Source: Sphingobium sp.
GTDB lineage: Bacteria; Pseudomonadota; Alphaproteobacteria; Sphingomonadales; Sphingomonadaceae
Reading direction: 5' to 3'
Assembly (NCBI GenBank): GCA_035196065.1
Contig: CP136575.1
Span: 773,001-837,000 of the forward strand
DNA length: 64,000 bases
Part shown: one piece after another, positions 8,201 to 16,039 of the stretch
Layout: every line of letters begins with the position of its first letter
Numbering within the stretch: the first letter of the stretch is position 1
Notes under the pieces: generated by a model
The model's database searches: none
The model's input: only the letters and a program-made list of their open reading frames with translations
What the model was told of the DNA's origin: nothing
Position numbers and translations under genes: made by a program

Positions 8201-10997
8201 CATCGGTTGCCACAAGGTCCGCACTGACGGTGCCGCCTTCTTCAGCCGTGCCGGTGACGGCAAGCGTGCCGGTTGCTTCGTCTTCGACGTTGGCGATCGC
8301 CGCAGTCGGCTCGCTGGTGAACACGGTCGTTCCGTTCAGCGCATCGGTGGTTGTTGCCACCACACGCAGGGACTGGCCGACCTGGCTCTGATCCGATGCA
8401 ATCTGATAGGTTGCAGCCGTCGCGCCCGAGAGGTCGGTCCAGTTGCTGCCGTCAGATGAGATCTGCCACTGATAGCTGGTCGTAACCGCGCCATCCGCAT
8501 CGGTTGCCACAAGGTCCGCACTGACGGTGCCGCCTTCTTCAGCCGTGCCGGTGACGGCAAGCGTGCCGGTTGCTTCGTCTTCGACGTTGGCGATCGCCGC
8601 AGTCGGCTCGCTGGTGAACACGGTCGTTCCGTTCAGCGCATCGGTGGTTGTTGCCACCACACGCAGGGACTGGCCGACCTGGCTCTGATCCGATGCAATC
8701 TGATAGGTTGCAGCCGTCGCGCCCGAGAGGTCGGTCCAGTTGCTGCCGTCAGATGAGATCTGCCACTGATAGCTGGTCGTAACCGCGCCATCCGCATCGG
8801 TTGCCACAAGGTCCGCACTGACGGTGCCGCCTTCTTCAGCCGTGCCGGTGACGGCAAGCGTGCCGGTTGCTTCGTCTTCGACGTTGGCGATCGCCGCAGT
8901 CGGCTCGCTGGTGAACACGGTCGTTCCGTTCAGCGCATCGGTGGTTGTTGCCACCACACGCAGGGACTGGCCGACCTGGCTCTGATCCGATGCAATCTGA
9001 TAGGTTGCAGCCGTCGCGCCCGAGAGGTCGGTCCAGTTGCTGCCGTCAGATGAGATCTGCCACTGATAGCTGGTCGTAACCGCGCCATCCGCATCGGTTG
9101 CCACAAGGTCCGCACTGACGGTGCCGCCTTCTTCAGCCGTGCCGGTGACGGCAAGCGTGCCGGTTGCTTCGTCTTCGACCGGGTTCACGGTGAGAACGAA
9201 TGTATCCGATACACTTGTGCTGCCATCTGAGGCTGTGACGGTGAGGCTGATATTACCGTTGAAATCCTGAGACGGTGTTCCGCTAAAGGTACGGGTTGCC
9301 GCAACAAAGCTGAGCCAAGCCGGCAGCGGGTCGCCATTGGCGAGCGTTGCCGTGTAGGTAAATGTGTCGGCATCGACATCGCTGAAGGCATCGGCAGCAA
9401 CCTTATAGATCCAGGCTGTATCTTCATTGACGCTTGGTTGAAGAACGAAGCTTGCCAAGGTAAGCGCGGAACTATCAGTGTTGGCAAGCATCATCGATTC
9501 AGTACCGATAGTGATCCGTGCGCCGCCATTAACTGCAGTAATCGAAACTGATGTAGCAAAATTCTCGGCCGTTACGCCCAGAAGACTGAGGTCAATCAGG
9601 TCTTCTCCGATGCTGAAGTCGGTAATCGTGTCGCCATGGCCAAAGGCAAATATGTCGTTCCCAGAACCACCGGTAAGGCTATCGTTTCCTAAATTACCAT
9701 CGAGATAGTCATTGTCAGAACCGCCTGAAAGCGTGTCGTTGCCCTCGCCGCCCTCTAACAGATCACTACCCGATCCACCAAAAAGTCGATCGTCACCCTG
9801 CAGACCTGCGAGGTAATCATCACCAGATCCGCCGGCTATGGTGTCATCACCTGCGCCACCAAGGAGATCGTCAAGAGCACCGCTTCCCCGGATGGCCTGG
9901 TCCACGATCTCATTTGCAACCGGAGACGTTGGCGGGCCTCCAATTGGAGCGTTTGCATCGATCTGCAGGCCGAAACTGGCCGCGGTCAAAGCCGAACCAT
10001 CGATGTTTAAAAGAATCATCGATTCATCACCGATGGTGATGCGTGCGCCACCGCTAACTGTAGTGATCGAAACTAATGCAGCAAAATTCTCGGCCGTTAC
10101 GCCCAGAAGACTGATGTCAATCAGGTCTTCCCCGATGTTGAAGTCGGTAACGGTGTCACCATGGCCAAAGACAAATATGTCGTTGCCAGAGCCGCCGGTC
10201 AGGCTATCGTTTCCGACATCCCCCAAGAGAAGATCGTTACCAGAGCCGCCTGAAAGTGCGTCGTCCCCATCGCCGCCCTCCAAAACGTCGTTGCCAGATT
10301 CACCAAAAAGTTGATCGTTACCCTGCAGACCTGCGATGTAATCATCGCCAGATCCGCCAGCTACGGTGTCATCACCTTCGCCACCAAAGATTTCGTCAAA
10401 GGAACTGGTTCCCTGGATAGATTGGTCAACTATCTCATCTGCAACCGGGGGCGCAGGCACGTCAACTATTGGAGCGTTTGCATCGATCTGGAGGCCGAAA
10501 TTTGCCACAGACAAAGCCGAATGATCGATGTTTAAAAGAATCATCGATTCACCATTGATGGTGATGCGTGCGCCACCGTTAACTGCAGTGATCGAAACTG
10601 ATGCAGTAAAAGTGTCGGCCGTTACGCCCAAAAGACTGATGTCAATCAGGTCTTCTCCGATGTTGAAGTCGGTAACGGTGTCGCCATTGCCAAAGACAAA
10701 TATGTCGTTGCCAGAGCCGCCGGTCAGGCTATCGTTTCCGCCATTCCCCAAGAGCACATCATTACCAGAGCCGCCTGAAAGCACGTCGTCCCCATCGGCG
10801 CCCTCCAAAACGTCGTTGCCCGCTTCACCAAAAAGTCGATCGTCCCCCTGCAGGCCGGTGATGTAATCATCTCCAGATCCGCCAGCTAGGCTGTCGTCGC
10901 CTTCACCTCCTGACAACTCGTCGGCGGCGGCGCCACCATTGAGAACTTCATCGGTCAATACGGTCGGATTTTGACTTTTTAGCCTAAGGTTAATCAT
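2292..10997 (-). CDS. Giant RTX / Ig-like tandem-repeat surface or secreted protein
   Basis: 2901 residues. The N-terminus has three modules (about 20-170, 195-345, 370-520), each a block of GGxGxD calcium-binding RTX repeats followed by a segment like DFNIGEDLIDISLLG. Then come a cadherin-like (CADG-type) domain (522-605), 19 copies of a 99-residue Ig-like module (607-2487), a second cadherin-like domain (2488-2590), a proline-rich linker of 15-residue repeats (2590-2665), a fourth RTX module (about 2680-2830) and an acidic tail. No Sec signal is seen; RTX proteins normally leave by a type I ABC exporter, but none is encoded here. The SD AAAGGA (11008-11013) supports the start. Flanking DNA is AT-richer than the rest of the window. 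Probably an adhesin or biofilm protein; that role is inferred. Confidence 0.85.
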   Translation of the reverse strand: MINLRLKSQNPTVLTDEVLNGGAAADELSGGEGDDSLAGGSGDDYITGLQGDDRLFGEAGNDVLEGADGDDVLSGGSGNDVLLGNGGNDSLTGGSGNDIFVFGNGDTVTDFNIGEDLIDISLLGVTADTFTASVSITAVNGGARITINGESMILLNIDHSALSVANFGLQIDANAPIVDVPAPPVADEIVDQSIQGTSSFDEIFGGEGDDTVAGGSGDDYIAGLQGNDQLFGESGNDVLEGGDGDDALSGGSGNDLLLGDVGNDSLTGGSGNDIFVFGHGDTVTDFNIGEDLIDISLLGVTAENFAALVSITTVSGGARITIGDESMILLNIDGSALTAASFGLQIDANAPIGGPPTSPVANEIVDQAIRGSGALDDLLGGAGDDTIAGGSGDDYLAGLQGDDRLFGGSGSDLLEGGEGNDTLSGGSDNDYLDGNLGNDSLTGGSGNDIFAFGHGDTITDFSIGEDLIDLSLLGVTAENFATSVSITAVNGGARITIGTESMMLANTDSSALTLASFVLQPSVNEDTAWIYKVAADAFSDVDADTFTYTATLANGDPLPAWLSFVAATRTFSGTPSQDFNGNISLTVTASDGSTSVSDTFVLTVNPVEDEATGTLAVTGTAEEGGTVSADLVATDADGAVTTSYQWQISSDGSNWTDLSGATAATYQIASDQSQVGQSLRVVATTTDALNGTTVFTSEPTAAIANVEDEATGTLAVTGTAEEGGTVSADLVATDADGAVTTSYQWQISSDGSNWTDLSGATAATYQIASDQSQVGQSLRVVATTTDALNGTTVFTSEPTAAIANVEDEATGTLAVTGTAEEGGTVSADLVATDADGAVTTSYQWQISSDGSNWTDLSGATAATYQIASDQSQVGQSLRVVATTTDALNGTTVFTSEPTAAIANVEDEATGTLAVTGTAEEGGTVSADLVATDADGAVTTSYQWQISSDGSNWTDLSGATAATYQIASDQSQVGQSLRVVATTTDALNGTTVFTSEPTAAIANVEDEATGTLAVTGTAEEGGTVSADLVATDADGAVTTSYQWQISSDGSNWTDLSGATAATYQIASDQSQVGQSLRVVATTTDALNGTTVFTSEPTAAIANVEDEATGTLAVTGTAEEGGTVSADLVATDADGAVTTSYQWQISSDGSNWTDLSGATAATYQIASDQSQVGQSLRVVATTTDALNGTTVFTSEPTAAIANVEDEATGTLAVTGTAEEGGTVSADLVATDADGAVTTSYQWQISSDGSNWTDLSGATAATYQIASDQSQVGQSLRVVATTTDALNGTTVFTSEPTAAIANVEDEATGTLAVTGTAEEGGTVSADLVATDADGAVTTSYQWQISSDGSNWTDLSGATAATYQIASDQSQVGQSLRVVATTTDALNGTTVFTSEPTAAIANVEDEATGTLAVTGTAEEGGTVSADLVATDADGAVTTSYQWQISSDGSNWTDLSGATAATYQIASDQSQVGQSLRVVATTTDALNGTTVFTSEPTAAIANVEDEATGTLAVTGTAEEGGTVSADLVATDADGAVTTSYQWQISSDGSNWTDLSGATAATYQIASDQSQVGQSLRVVATTTDALNGTTVFTSEPTAAIANVEDEATGTLAVTGTAEEGGTVSADLVATDADGAVTTSYQWQISSDGSNWTDLSGATAATYQIASDQSQVGQSLRVVATTTDALNGTTVFTSEPTAAIANVEDEATGTLAVTGTAEEGGTVSADLVATDADGAVTTSYQWQISSDGSNWTDLSGATAATYQIASDQSQVGQSLRVVATTTDALNGTTVFTSEPTAAIANVEDEATGTLAVTGTAEEGGTVSADLVATDADGAVTTSYQWQISSDGSNWTDLSGATAATYQIASDQSQVGQSLRVVATTTDALNGTTVFTSEPTAAIANVEDEATGTLAVTGTAEEGGTVSADLVATDADGAVTTSYQWQISSDGSNWTDLSGATAATYQIASDQSQVGQSLRVVATTTDALNGTTVFTSEPTAAIANVEDEATGTLAVTGTAEEGGTVSADLVATDADGAVTTSYQWQISSDGSNWTDLSGATAATYQIASDQSQVGQSLRVVATTTDALNGTTVFTSEPTAAIANVEDEATGTLAVTGTAEEGGTVSADLVATDADGAVTTSYQWQISSDGSNWTDLSGATAATYQIASDQSQVGQSLRVVATTTDALNGTTVFTSEPTAAIANVEDEATGTLAVTGTAEEGGTVSADLVATDADGAVTTSYQWQISSDGSNWTDLSGATAATYQIASDQSQVGQSLRVVATTTDALNGTTVFTSEPTAAIANVEDEATGTLAVTGTAEEGGTVSADLVATDADGAVTTSYQWQISSDGSNWTDLSGATAATYQIASDQSQVGQSLRVVATTTDALNGTTVFTSEPTAAIANVEDEATGTLAVTGTAEEGGTVSADLVATDADGAVTTSYQWQISSDGSNWTDLSGATAATYQIASDQSQVGQSLRVVATTTDALNGTTVFTSEPTAAIANVNDAPIVSAVIADQVSAENTAWSYTVPAGTFTDVDGDTLTYTATLANGDPLPTWLNFNAATRTFSGMPPFNFTADYSLAVTASDGSTSVSDSFVLTVNAVNNAPVVDVPVPPAEPPPPVVDVPVPPAQPTPPPVVNVPVPPTQPTPPPVVDVPVPPTQPTPPPVVDVPVPPTQPTLPPTSSEVSIDPKVNTAGTKRADTLTGTSTDDQLFGKKGNDSLFGMLGNDKLDGGKGHDKLWGGQGNDTLLGGNGNDYLDGGAGADTLTGGKGKDTFKFGAGDSVLDFQSGTDLIDLQGFGVTAANFNEKAKIVNEGGAIKLLVGEATMKIFGSNSIDVDDFIFGAENDISSLLNEVLPIVNSADTSGGDMKGGGDMKEGVSVAEPDNDDEKIGVSYGYIDAPFGWGNIPQSDFAIPLI
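3004..3227. repeat. 45-bp tandem repeats encoding a Pro-rich linker
   Basis: Five copies (one shortened) of a unit encoding VVDVPVPPTQPTPPP sit between the second cadherin-like domain and the C-terminal RTX block. Unlike the 297-bp array these copies have diverged slightly (Asp to Asn in one, Thr to Ala in two). It is probably a stiff extended spacer. Confidence 0.85.
3536..9178. repeat. 19 tandem copies of a 297-bp unit
   Basis: The array is 5643 bp, exactly 19 x 297. Every copy gives the same 99-residue translation in the coding frame and the same translation in a second frame, and the copies I compared base by base do not differ. The unit starts VEDEATGTLAV and contains SYQWQISSDGSNW. It carries 13 acidic residues, one Arg, and no Lys or Cys. 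Such uniformity points to recent expansion or ongoing homogenisation. Copy number may be misestimated if the assembly used short reads. Confidence 0.95.
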
Positions 10998-11744
10998 GGT
11001 GCCGGAGTCCTTTAACTGAACGCAAACGCGAAGCTGCGTTTAAATTCCGGTTAACAATGCTCGCGAGTTGGTTAATTTTTCCTTTCCCAAAAAATCCATT
11101 ACAGCCAATCTGAATATTAAAACTCCAAACCCAATGCTGATCAGGAAAAAACTCCAAAATGCCTTGGGTATTACGGTCATATTCGTAGTATTTTTTGCTC
11201 ACTCGCTTTCGGAGGTACGGTGAACACAATCAATAATGCGGATTAACAAAGCCGGGTAAATACATGTGCCAAAATTTCAGAGCGTCGGCCTGATCCGATT
11301 TGATAAGGGCGCGCGCTACACAACGGCCCCAAGATGCAGGGACATTTCTTATCTAAAAGGAATGATCAGTTTGGTCCCAAGCCTATGAGGCTTTGAGCGC
11401 AGTACTCCGCTTGCAACTGATCCATAAGCAAAATAGCGGTTTGTGATACCATGCCGCATCGCGCTGCGGTGTGGACAGGCACTTTCTACCCTCTTCCCCT
11501 AACCTGCCGCCAGCAGCATGGATGATCTGTTGGCGGGGCAACGAACGGATGTGCAATTGGCAAAGCGCCAAAAAACGCGCAAGGTACAGCCTTGAAGCTT
11601 GCCGCCGGAGACTAACATGTCGCAGATTGCGGTGCTACAGCCTCGCGGTTGGAAATTGGATTAGAGCTGGCGCAGTCGCTCCAGCACCTCTCCTGATGCA
11701 CAAGCGTGCTGTCATACAATCCTGAACCGCCCAGACAATAGGGG
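10998..11744. other. Intergenic region upstream of the RTX gene
   Basis: No supported gene. The first 250 bases (to about 11,250) are clearly AT-rich compared with the chromosome to the right, and should hold the promoter and the SD (11008-11013) of the RTX gene. The rest contains only short unrecognised frames on both strands. One short frame from 11518 (MDDLLAGQRTDVQL) has plausible codon use but stops after 26 codons and matches nothing I know. Confidence 0.45.
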
Positions 11745-13439
11745 CTACCCCGCCGACCCCACATCCAGCCTATCGCGCAGTTCTCGCTTCAAAAACTTGC
11801 CGCTCGCATTGCGCGGCAAAGGTTCTTCGAGGATCCACATATAGCGCGGTAGCTTATGCCGGGCCGTGTGCTTGGCCATCTCGGCGCGGATCTCATCGGG
11901 CAGTGCGGTCTCGCCAGGCTTCAGATAGACCGCAGCCGCCACCTCCTCGCCCAGCCGTTCGTCGGGCACGCCAAACACGCTGCATTCGGCAACCGCAGGA
12001 TGGCGGTAGAGGACCGCCTCAACTTCGGCGCAATAAACATTCTCGCCACCGCGCAACACCATGTCCTTCTTGCGGTCGACAATATAGATGAAGCCATCCT
12101 CATCCATCCGCGCAATGTCGCCTGTATGCAGCCAGCCATCAGTGATCGTCTCAGCTGTCGCATCTGCCCGGTTGATATAGCCCTTGATCACCTGCGCGCC
12201 GCGTACCCATAATTCACCAAGCTCACCCAAAGGTACCTCATCGCCGGCATCATCAACGCATTTTGCTTCAAAGACCGGCATGGCCGGGCCAGCACTGTCG
12301 GGCCGGTCGACAAAAAAGTCGCCGCCCAGCGCGGTGATGATCCCGCAAGTCTCGGTCATGCCATAGCCTGTGGTTGGCCGCGCGCTCGGGATTGCATGGT
12401 CGATCTTCGCCACCTGGTCGGGTGGCACCTGCGCGCCGCCGCCCGATATCGCCAGCAAAGTCGATGTGTCATATTTGTCAAAATCAGGATGGGTAATGAG
12501 CTCGCGCGCCATCACTGGCACGCCGCTCAAACCTGTCACCCGCTCCCGCTCAATCACCTTCAACGCCTCGCCCGGCTCCCAGCGGTACATAAGTACAATC
12601 GCCCCACCCGGTGCCGTTGCGCCATAGGCCGCACAATTATTGGCGGTCACATGGAATAGCGGCGTCGTAATCAGCGTGATCGGGATCGGCGGAACCGCAG
12701 GCGGTGCCTCGCCGGTCGCCGCCTGTAACGACAGTGCCGAAGAAGCCGTCGAATACATCATGCTGAACAGGTTGGCGACGCAGCCGCGATGAGTGAGCTG
12801 TGCGCCCTTGGGAAAGCCGGTCGTCCCCGAGGTGTAGAAGATGCAGGCATCACTATCGGGATCGACCGTAACGGCCGGCATATCCCCGCCCTGCGCGATT
12901 ACATCAGCCCAAGACGTAACATCCGCACCCGCATCGCCGGTGCGCACACCCACCAGCTTGATGCCGTCTGCCATGGCCGGTTTCTCGCGCAAACGGGCCA
13001 AGCGCTCGCTATCAAGGAAGAGCGCCTTGGGCTCTGCATCCTTCAAGGCATAGGCCATTTCTTCTGGCGTCCACCAGGCGTTCATGCCCACAGCAGCAAT
13101 GCCGGTCGACACACAGGCCCAATAGATCAGCATCCATTCGGGATAGTTGCGCATCGCAATGGCGACGCGGTCGCCGGGTTGCACGCCCTGCGCCGCAAGC
13201 CAGGCGGCGACTGCGTTTACTTGGAGATGCGATTGCGCATAGCTCAGCCGCTCATCTTCATAGATGATGTAAGGGCGGTCGGCATAAGCCGCAGTCGAGA
13301 GCCACAATTCGCGAATGCTGGGCGGCTGGTTTTTATAGGTCCGGATCGGAACGCCGCGCACTTGGGTCTCGACAATCTCGAACGGACCGCCCGGACCAAT
13401 CAATTCTTCGCGCACCGCGCGCAGCTCGGCATAATACAT
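11745..13439 (-). CDS. Acyl-CoA synthetase (class I adenylate-forming ligase)
   Basis: 564 residues. It activates a carboxylic acid, probably a fatty acid, with ATP and CoA. Signature segments in order: the P-loop-like YTSGTTGFPKGAQLTHRG (about 203-220), GYGMTETCG, LHTGDIARMDEDGFIYIVDR with the hinge, and near the C-terminus LPRNASGKFLKRELRDRL with the catalytic Lys. The start is supported by GAGGAG a few bases upstream. It stands alone, divergent from nothing obvious and facing the accessory region. Chain length and substrate cannot be read from sequence; it is one of three such ligases in the window. Confidence 0.88.
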   Translation of the reverse strand: MYYAELRAVREELIGPGGPFEIVETQVRGVPIRTYKNQPPSIRELWLSTAAYADRPYIIYEDERLSYAQSHLQVNAVAAWLAAQGVQPGDRVAIAMRNYPEWMLIYWACVSTGIAAVGMNAWWTPEEMAYALKDAEPKALFLDSERLARLREKPAMADGIKLVGVRTGDAGADVTSWADVIAQGGDMPAVTVDPDSDACIFYTSGTTGFPKGAQLTHRGCVANLFSMMYSTASSALSLQAATGEAPPAVPPIPITLITTPLFHVTANNCAAYGATAPGGAIVLMYRWEPGEALKVIERERVTGLSGVPVMARELITHPDFDKYDTSTLLAISGGGAQVPPDQVAKIDHAIPSARPTTGYGMTETCGIITALGGDFFVDRPDSAGPAMPVFEAKCVDDAGDEVPLGELGELWVRGAQVIKGYINRADATAETITDGWLHTGDIARMDEDGFIYIVDRKKDMVLRGGENVYCAEVEAVLYRHPAVAECSVFGVPDERLGEEVAAAVYLKPGETALPDEIRAEMAKHTARHKLPRYMWILEEPLPRNASGKFLKRELRDRLDVGSAG

Positions 13440-13527
13440 TGTCTCTCCTCTTCGAAAAGGAGCAATAATGGGCGCTATTAGAAGCGCAAGCGCTGTTTAA
13501 CCGCTCGATTGAATTTGGCGGCGCAGT

Positions 13528-13692
13528 TTAGAAATCGACCGCAATGCCCTTCAACTCCCAGTCGCCATAGCGCACAGGATCCGGGCGCTCCGCATCTGGG
13601 AGAGGTACGTGCGCAACCTCTTTGGGCTCTGGCACGGGCGGGCTTTCCGACAAATAAGCGGGCGGTTTCACATGTAGCGGGCGCTGGCCCAT
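13528..13692 (-). CDS. DUF1674 / SDHAF4-like succinate dehydrogenase assembly protein
   Basis: 54 residues ending in [14 protein letters not shown], the signature of the DUF1674 family, whose mitochondrial member SDHAF4 helps mature flavinylated succinate dehydrogenase. The remainder is Pro-rich and low in structure, as usual. The start at 13692 is chosen because AAGGA lies eight bases upstream; a longer frame reaching into htpX on the other strand is an artefact. It is divergent from htpX with about 75 bases between them. Confidence 0.8.
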   Translation of the reverse strand: MGQRPLHVKPPAYLSESPPVPEPKEVAHVPLPDAERPDPVRYGDWELKGIAVDF

Positions 13693-13767
13693 GGCTTTGT
13701 TCCTTACGCTATTCTTGAAAGCGTCATTGCTGGAGGCCACATTGGGGCTCGAACGAAGGATATCAAG

Positions 13768-14640
13768 ATGAATATGCTCAAGACGACAATGTTGCTGGCA
13801 GCGCTCACCGCCCTGTTTATGGCTTTGGGCTATACGCTGGGTGGATCTGGCGGCGCGATAATGTCGCTGCTGGTTGCGGCGGGCATGAACCTGTTCACTT
13901 ATTGGAACGCCGACAAAATCGTCCTCAAAATGCACAATGCGCGTCAGGTTGATGCGAGCAGTGAACCGAATTTCTACGGCATGGTCGCCAATCTTGCACG
14001 CCGTGCGAACATGCCTGTGCCGCGCGTTTACATCATCGACAGCCCGCATCCCAATGCCTTTGCCACTGGGCGCAATCCGGAAAATGCAGCCGTCGCCGCA
14101 ACCACGGGCCTGTTGTCGATGCTCGGCCGCGAAGAGGTGGAAGGCGTGATGGCGCACGAACTGGCGCATGTGAAAAACCGCGACACGCTGATCATGACGA
14201 TGGTGGCAACGATTGCCGGTGCGCTCTCCATGCTCGCCAATTTCGGGCTATTCTTCCGGGGCAATGACCGCAATGGGCTCGCCGCGCTACTTGCCGTTTT
14301 CATCGCGCCCTTTGCAGCGATGATCGTCCAACTCGCGATCAGCCGCACCCGCGAATATGGTGCGGATCGCACAGGCGCAGAAATCAGCGGCAACCCGCTG
14401 GCGCTGGCATCTGCGCTGTCCAAGATTTCGCGGGCAGCGCAGACCATCCCCAATCCGGTAAGCGCGCGCAACCCTTCGGCAGCACAGCTTTACATCGTGC
14501 CGACCCATGTCTCGGAAATGTTCTCGACCCATCCGGCGACCGAAAACCGTATCGCTGAACTGCAACTGCTTGCCGAGCAGATGGGTGCCAGCCAGGTTGC
14601 AAAGACGCCGCGGCGCAGCGCGCTCGATCCGCTTGGGTGA
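13768..14640 (+). CDS. htpX: HtpX membrane zinc metalloprotease
   Basis: 290 residues, M48 family protease of the inner membrane that degrades misfolded membrane proteins together with FtsH. Two N-terminal hydrophobic segments (about 7-22 and 28-46) precede the zinc site HELAH (130-134). Further hydrophobic stretches (about 143-165 and 170-192) precede REYGAD, which holds the third metal ligand Glu. Length is normal. The SD AAGGA with about 7-base spacing supports the start. Confidence 0.95.
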   Translation: MNMLKTTMLLAALTALFMALGYTLGGSGGAIMSLLVAAGMNLFTYWNADKIVLKMHNARQVDASSEPNFYGMVANLARRANMPVPRVYIIDSPHPNAFATGRNPENAAVAATTGLLSMLGREEVEGVMAHELAHVKNRDTLIMTMVATIAGALSMLANFGLFFRGNDRNGLAALLAVFIAPFAAMIVQLAISRTREYGADRTGAEISGNPLALASALSKISRAAQTIPNPVSARNPSAAQLYIVPTHVSEMFSTHPATENRIAELQLLAEQMGASQVAKTPRRSALDPLG

Positions 14641-14663
14641 AGGCCAAGCGAAAGCTGCTTCCC

Positions 14664-14694
14664 ATGCCGTTCCCGCAAAAGCGGGGGGCCATGG
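14664..14694. repeat. REP-like short palindrome between htpX and rsmB
   Basis: CCCGC AAAA GCGGG (14672-14685), flanked by GCCGTT and CCATGG, resembles the short interspersed palindromes scattered between genes in sphingomonad genomes. No T-tract follows. Assignment as a repeat family is from memory of such elements; only one copy is in the window. Confidence 0.4.
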
Positions 14695-14751
14695 CTTTGA
14701 CGGCCCACAGCAGCGGGTGACTTTGCCTGCCAGTCGGCCTAAGGCGCGGCA

Positions 14752-16026
14752 ATGAACACCCGTCCGACGACCGCTACCGGCCTTGCCGCCCGCCGCACTG
14801 CATTGCGCATGCTCGATGCCGCATTGCGTACCGGCCAGCCACTGGATCAGGCGGCGAGTGGATTTGCCAAGGGCCTGCTGCCCGCCGACCGGGCGCTGGC
14901 GATCGCGATCGCGCAGGAGGTGCTGCGCTGGCTTCCCGATCTTGATCTTTTGATCGACAGCCAGACAAGGCTGCCGCTTGCCGATGATGCCAAGGCGCGA
15001 ATGGTATTGCGTATGGCGGTCGTGCAGATCTTGCGTCTGGGCACCCCGCCGCACGCCGCGATTGCAACCGCGCTGCCGCTATTGGAAGGTGGGCCGCGGC
15101 GACTGGTCCATGGCGTACTTGGATCGCTCTGGCGGCTGCAGCCCAGCCTGCCAGACATGCCGACGCTGCTGCCGCTTGTGGCTGCACGGTGGGACAAGGC
15201 GTGGGGCAAGCCGGTTGTTGCCGCGGCGCGCCATGCGCTTGCCGAACCGCCGGCGCTCGATCTTGTGATTTCTGATCCGGCGATGACGGCTGAATGGGCC
15301 GAAAAGCTGGAGGGACAAAGCCTTGCGCCGGGCCATGTCCGGCTTGCACGCGGGGTTGCGGTGGAGAGCCTGCCGGGATTTGCCGAAGGGGCCTGGTGGG
15401 TGCAGGATCTGGCGGCCAGCCTGCCGGTACGGCTCTTGGGGCAGGGCAATCATCGCGAAGCACTTGACCTATGTGCAGCACCCGGGGGCAAGACAATGCA
15501 GCTTGCAAGCCAGGGCTGGGATGTAACCGCGCTCGACAAATCGGCCAAACGGATGGAGCGGCTTTCCGCCAATCTGGAACGCACCGGGTTCAGCGCCAAA
15601 TCCAACATTGGTGATCTGCTTTCATGGGAACCGGGCAAGCAATTTGATGCCGTGCTGCTTGATGCCCCCTGTACCGCGACCGGCACCTTCCGCCGCCATC
15701 CCGATGTGCTGCACCGCATCGGGCCGCGCCAGATCGCCGAACTCGCTGAACTGCAAGCCGCAATGCTCGACCGCGCAGCTTCATGGGTAAAGCCGGGCGG
15801 GACGCTGGTCTATGCGACCTGTTCGCTAGAACCTGAAGAGGGTGAGGCGCAGGCCGATGGCTTCCTTGCGCGGCATGGTGATTTTACCAAGGCCCCTATT
15901 GACCCTGCCTTGCTACCCAGCGGCATTGATCCTGCCGACGGCTATGTGCGGACATTGCCGGGCATGCTTGCCGAACAGGGCGGACTTGATGGATTTTTCA
16001 TCGCCTGCCTGCAGCGCAAAGGTTAA
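14752..16026 (+). CDS. rsmB: 16S rRNA m5C967 methyltransferase RsmB
   Basis: 424 residues. An N-terminal NusB-like RNA-binding domain (about 10-130) precedes a SAM-dependent RNA:m5C methyltransferase domain. Motif I is DLCAAPGGKTMQLA (239-252). The catalytic pair sits in LLDAPCTATGTFRRHPD (Cys307) and LVYATCSLEPEEGE (Cys357). The pair of Cys residues defines the RsmB/Nop2 mechanism. It heads a forward cluster with GNAT and rpe; GNAT follows after 13 bases. Confidence 0.92.
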   Translation: MNTRPTTATGLAARRTALRMLDAALRTGQPLDQAASGFAKGLLPADRALAIAIAQEVLRWLPDLDLLIDSQTRLPLADDAKARMVLRMAVVQILRLGTPPHAAIATALPLLEGGPRRLVHGVLGSLWRLQPSLPDMPTLLPLVAARWDKAWGKPVVAAARHALAEPPALDLVISDPAMTAEWAEKLEGQSLAPGHVRLARGVAVESLPGFAEGAWWVQDLAASLPVRLLGQGNHREALDLCAAPGGKTMQLASQGWDVTALDKSAKRMERLSANLERTGFSAKSNIGDLLSWEPGKQFDAVLLDAPCTATGTFRRHPDVLHRIGPRQIAELAELQAAMLDRAASWVKPGGTLVYATCSLEPEEGEAQADGFLARHGDFTKAPIDPALLPSGIDPADGYVRTLPGMLAEQGGLDGFFIACLQRKG

Positions 16027-16039
16027 GGCCACACGCGTT

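Noticed and set aside
3584-9154. Nineteen identical 74-residue reverse frames spaced 297 bases apart
   Set aside because: They are out-of-frame shadows of the repeat units of the giant RTX gene; no ribosome-binding sites, Arg/Pro-rich nonsense composition.
3536-9178. Possible CRISPR-like regular repeat array
   Set aside because: Units are 297 bp, contiguous, coding and without variable spacers.
10990-11229. Reverse 79-residue frame just upstream of the RTX gene
   Set aside because: It overlaps the RTX start, lies in AT-rich leader DNA and resembles nothing known; more likely promoter/leader sequence.
11471-11725. Forward 84-residue frame before the first acyl-CoA ligase
   Set aside because: Trp/Arg/Cys-rich composition, no recognisable domain and no ribosome-binding site.
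2292-11744. Type I secretion genes expected beside the RTX protein
   Set aside because: No ABC transporter, membrane-fusion or outer-membrane protein gene is readable around it; they must be elsewhere if present.
13693-14169. Long N-terminal extension of the SDHAF4-like gene antisense to htpX
   Set aside because: The extension is antisense to a clear htpX coding region; the start at 13692 has a good ribosome-binding site.
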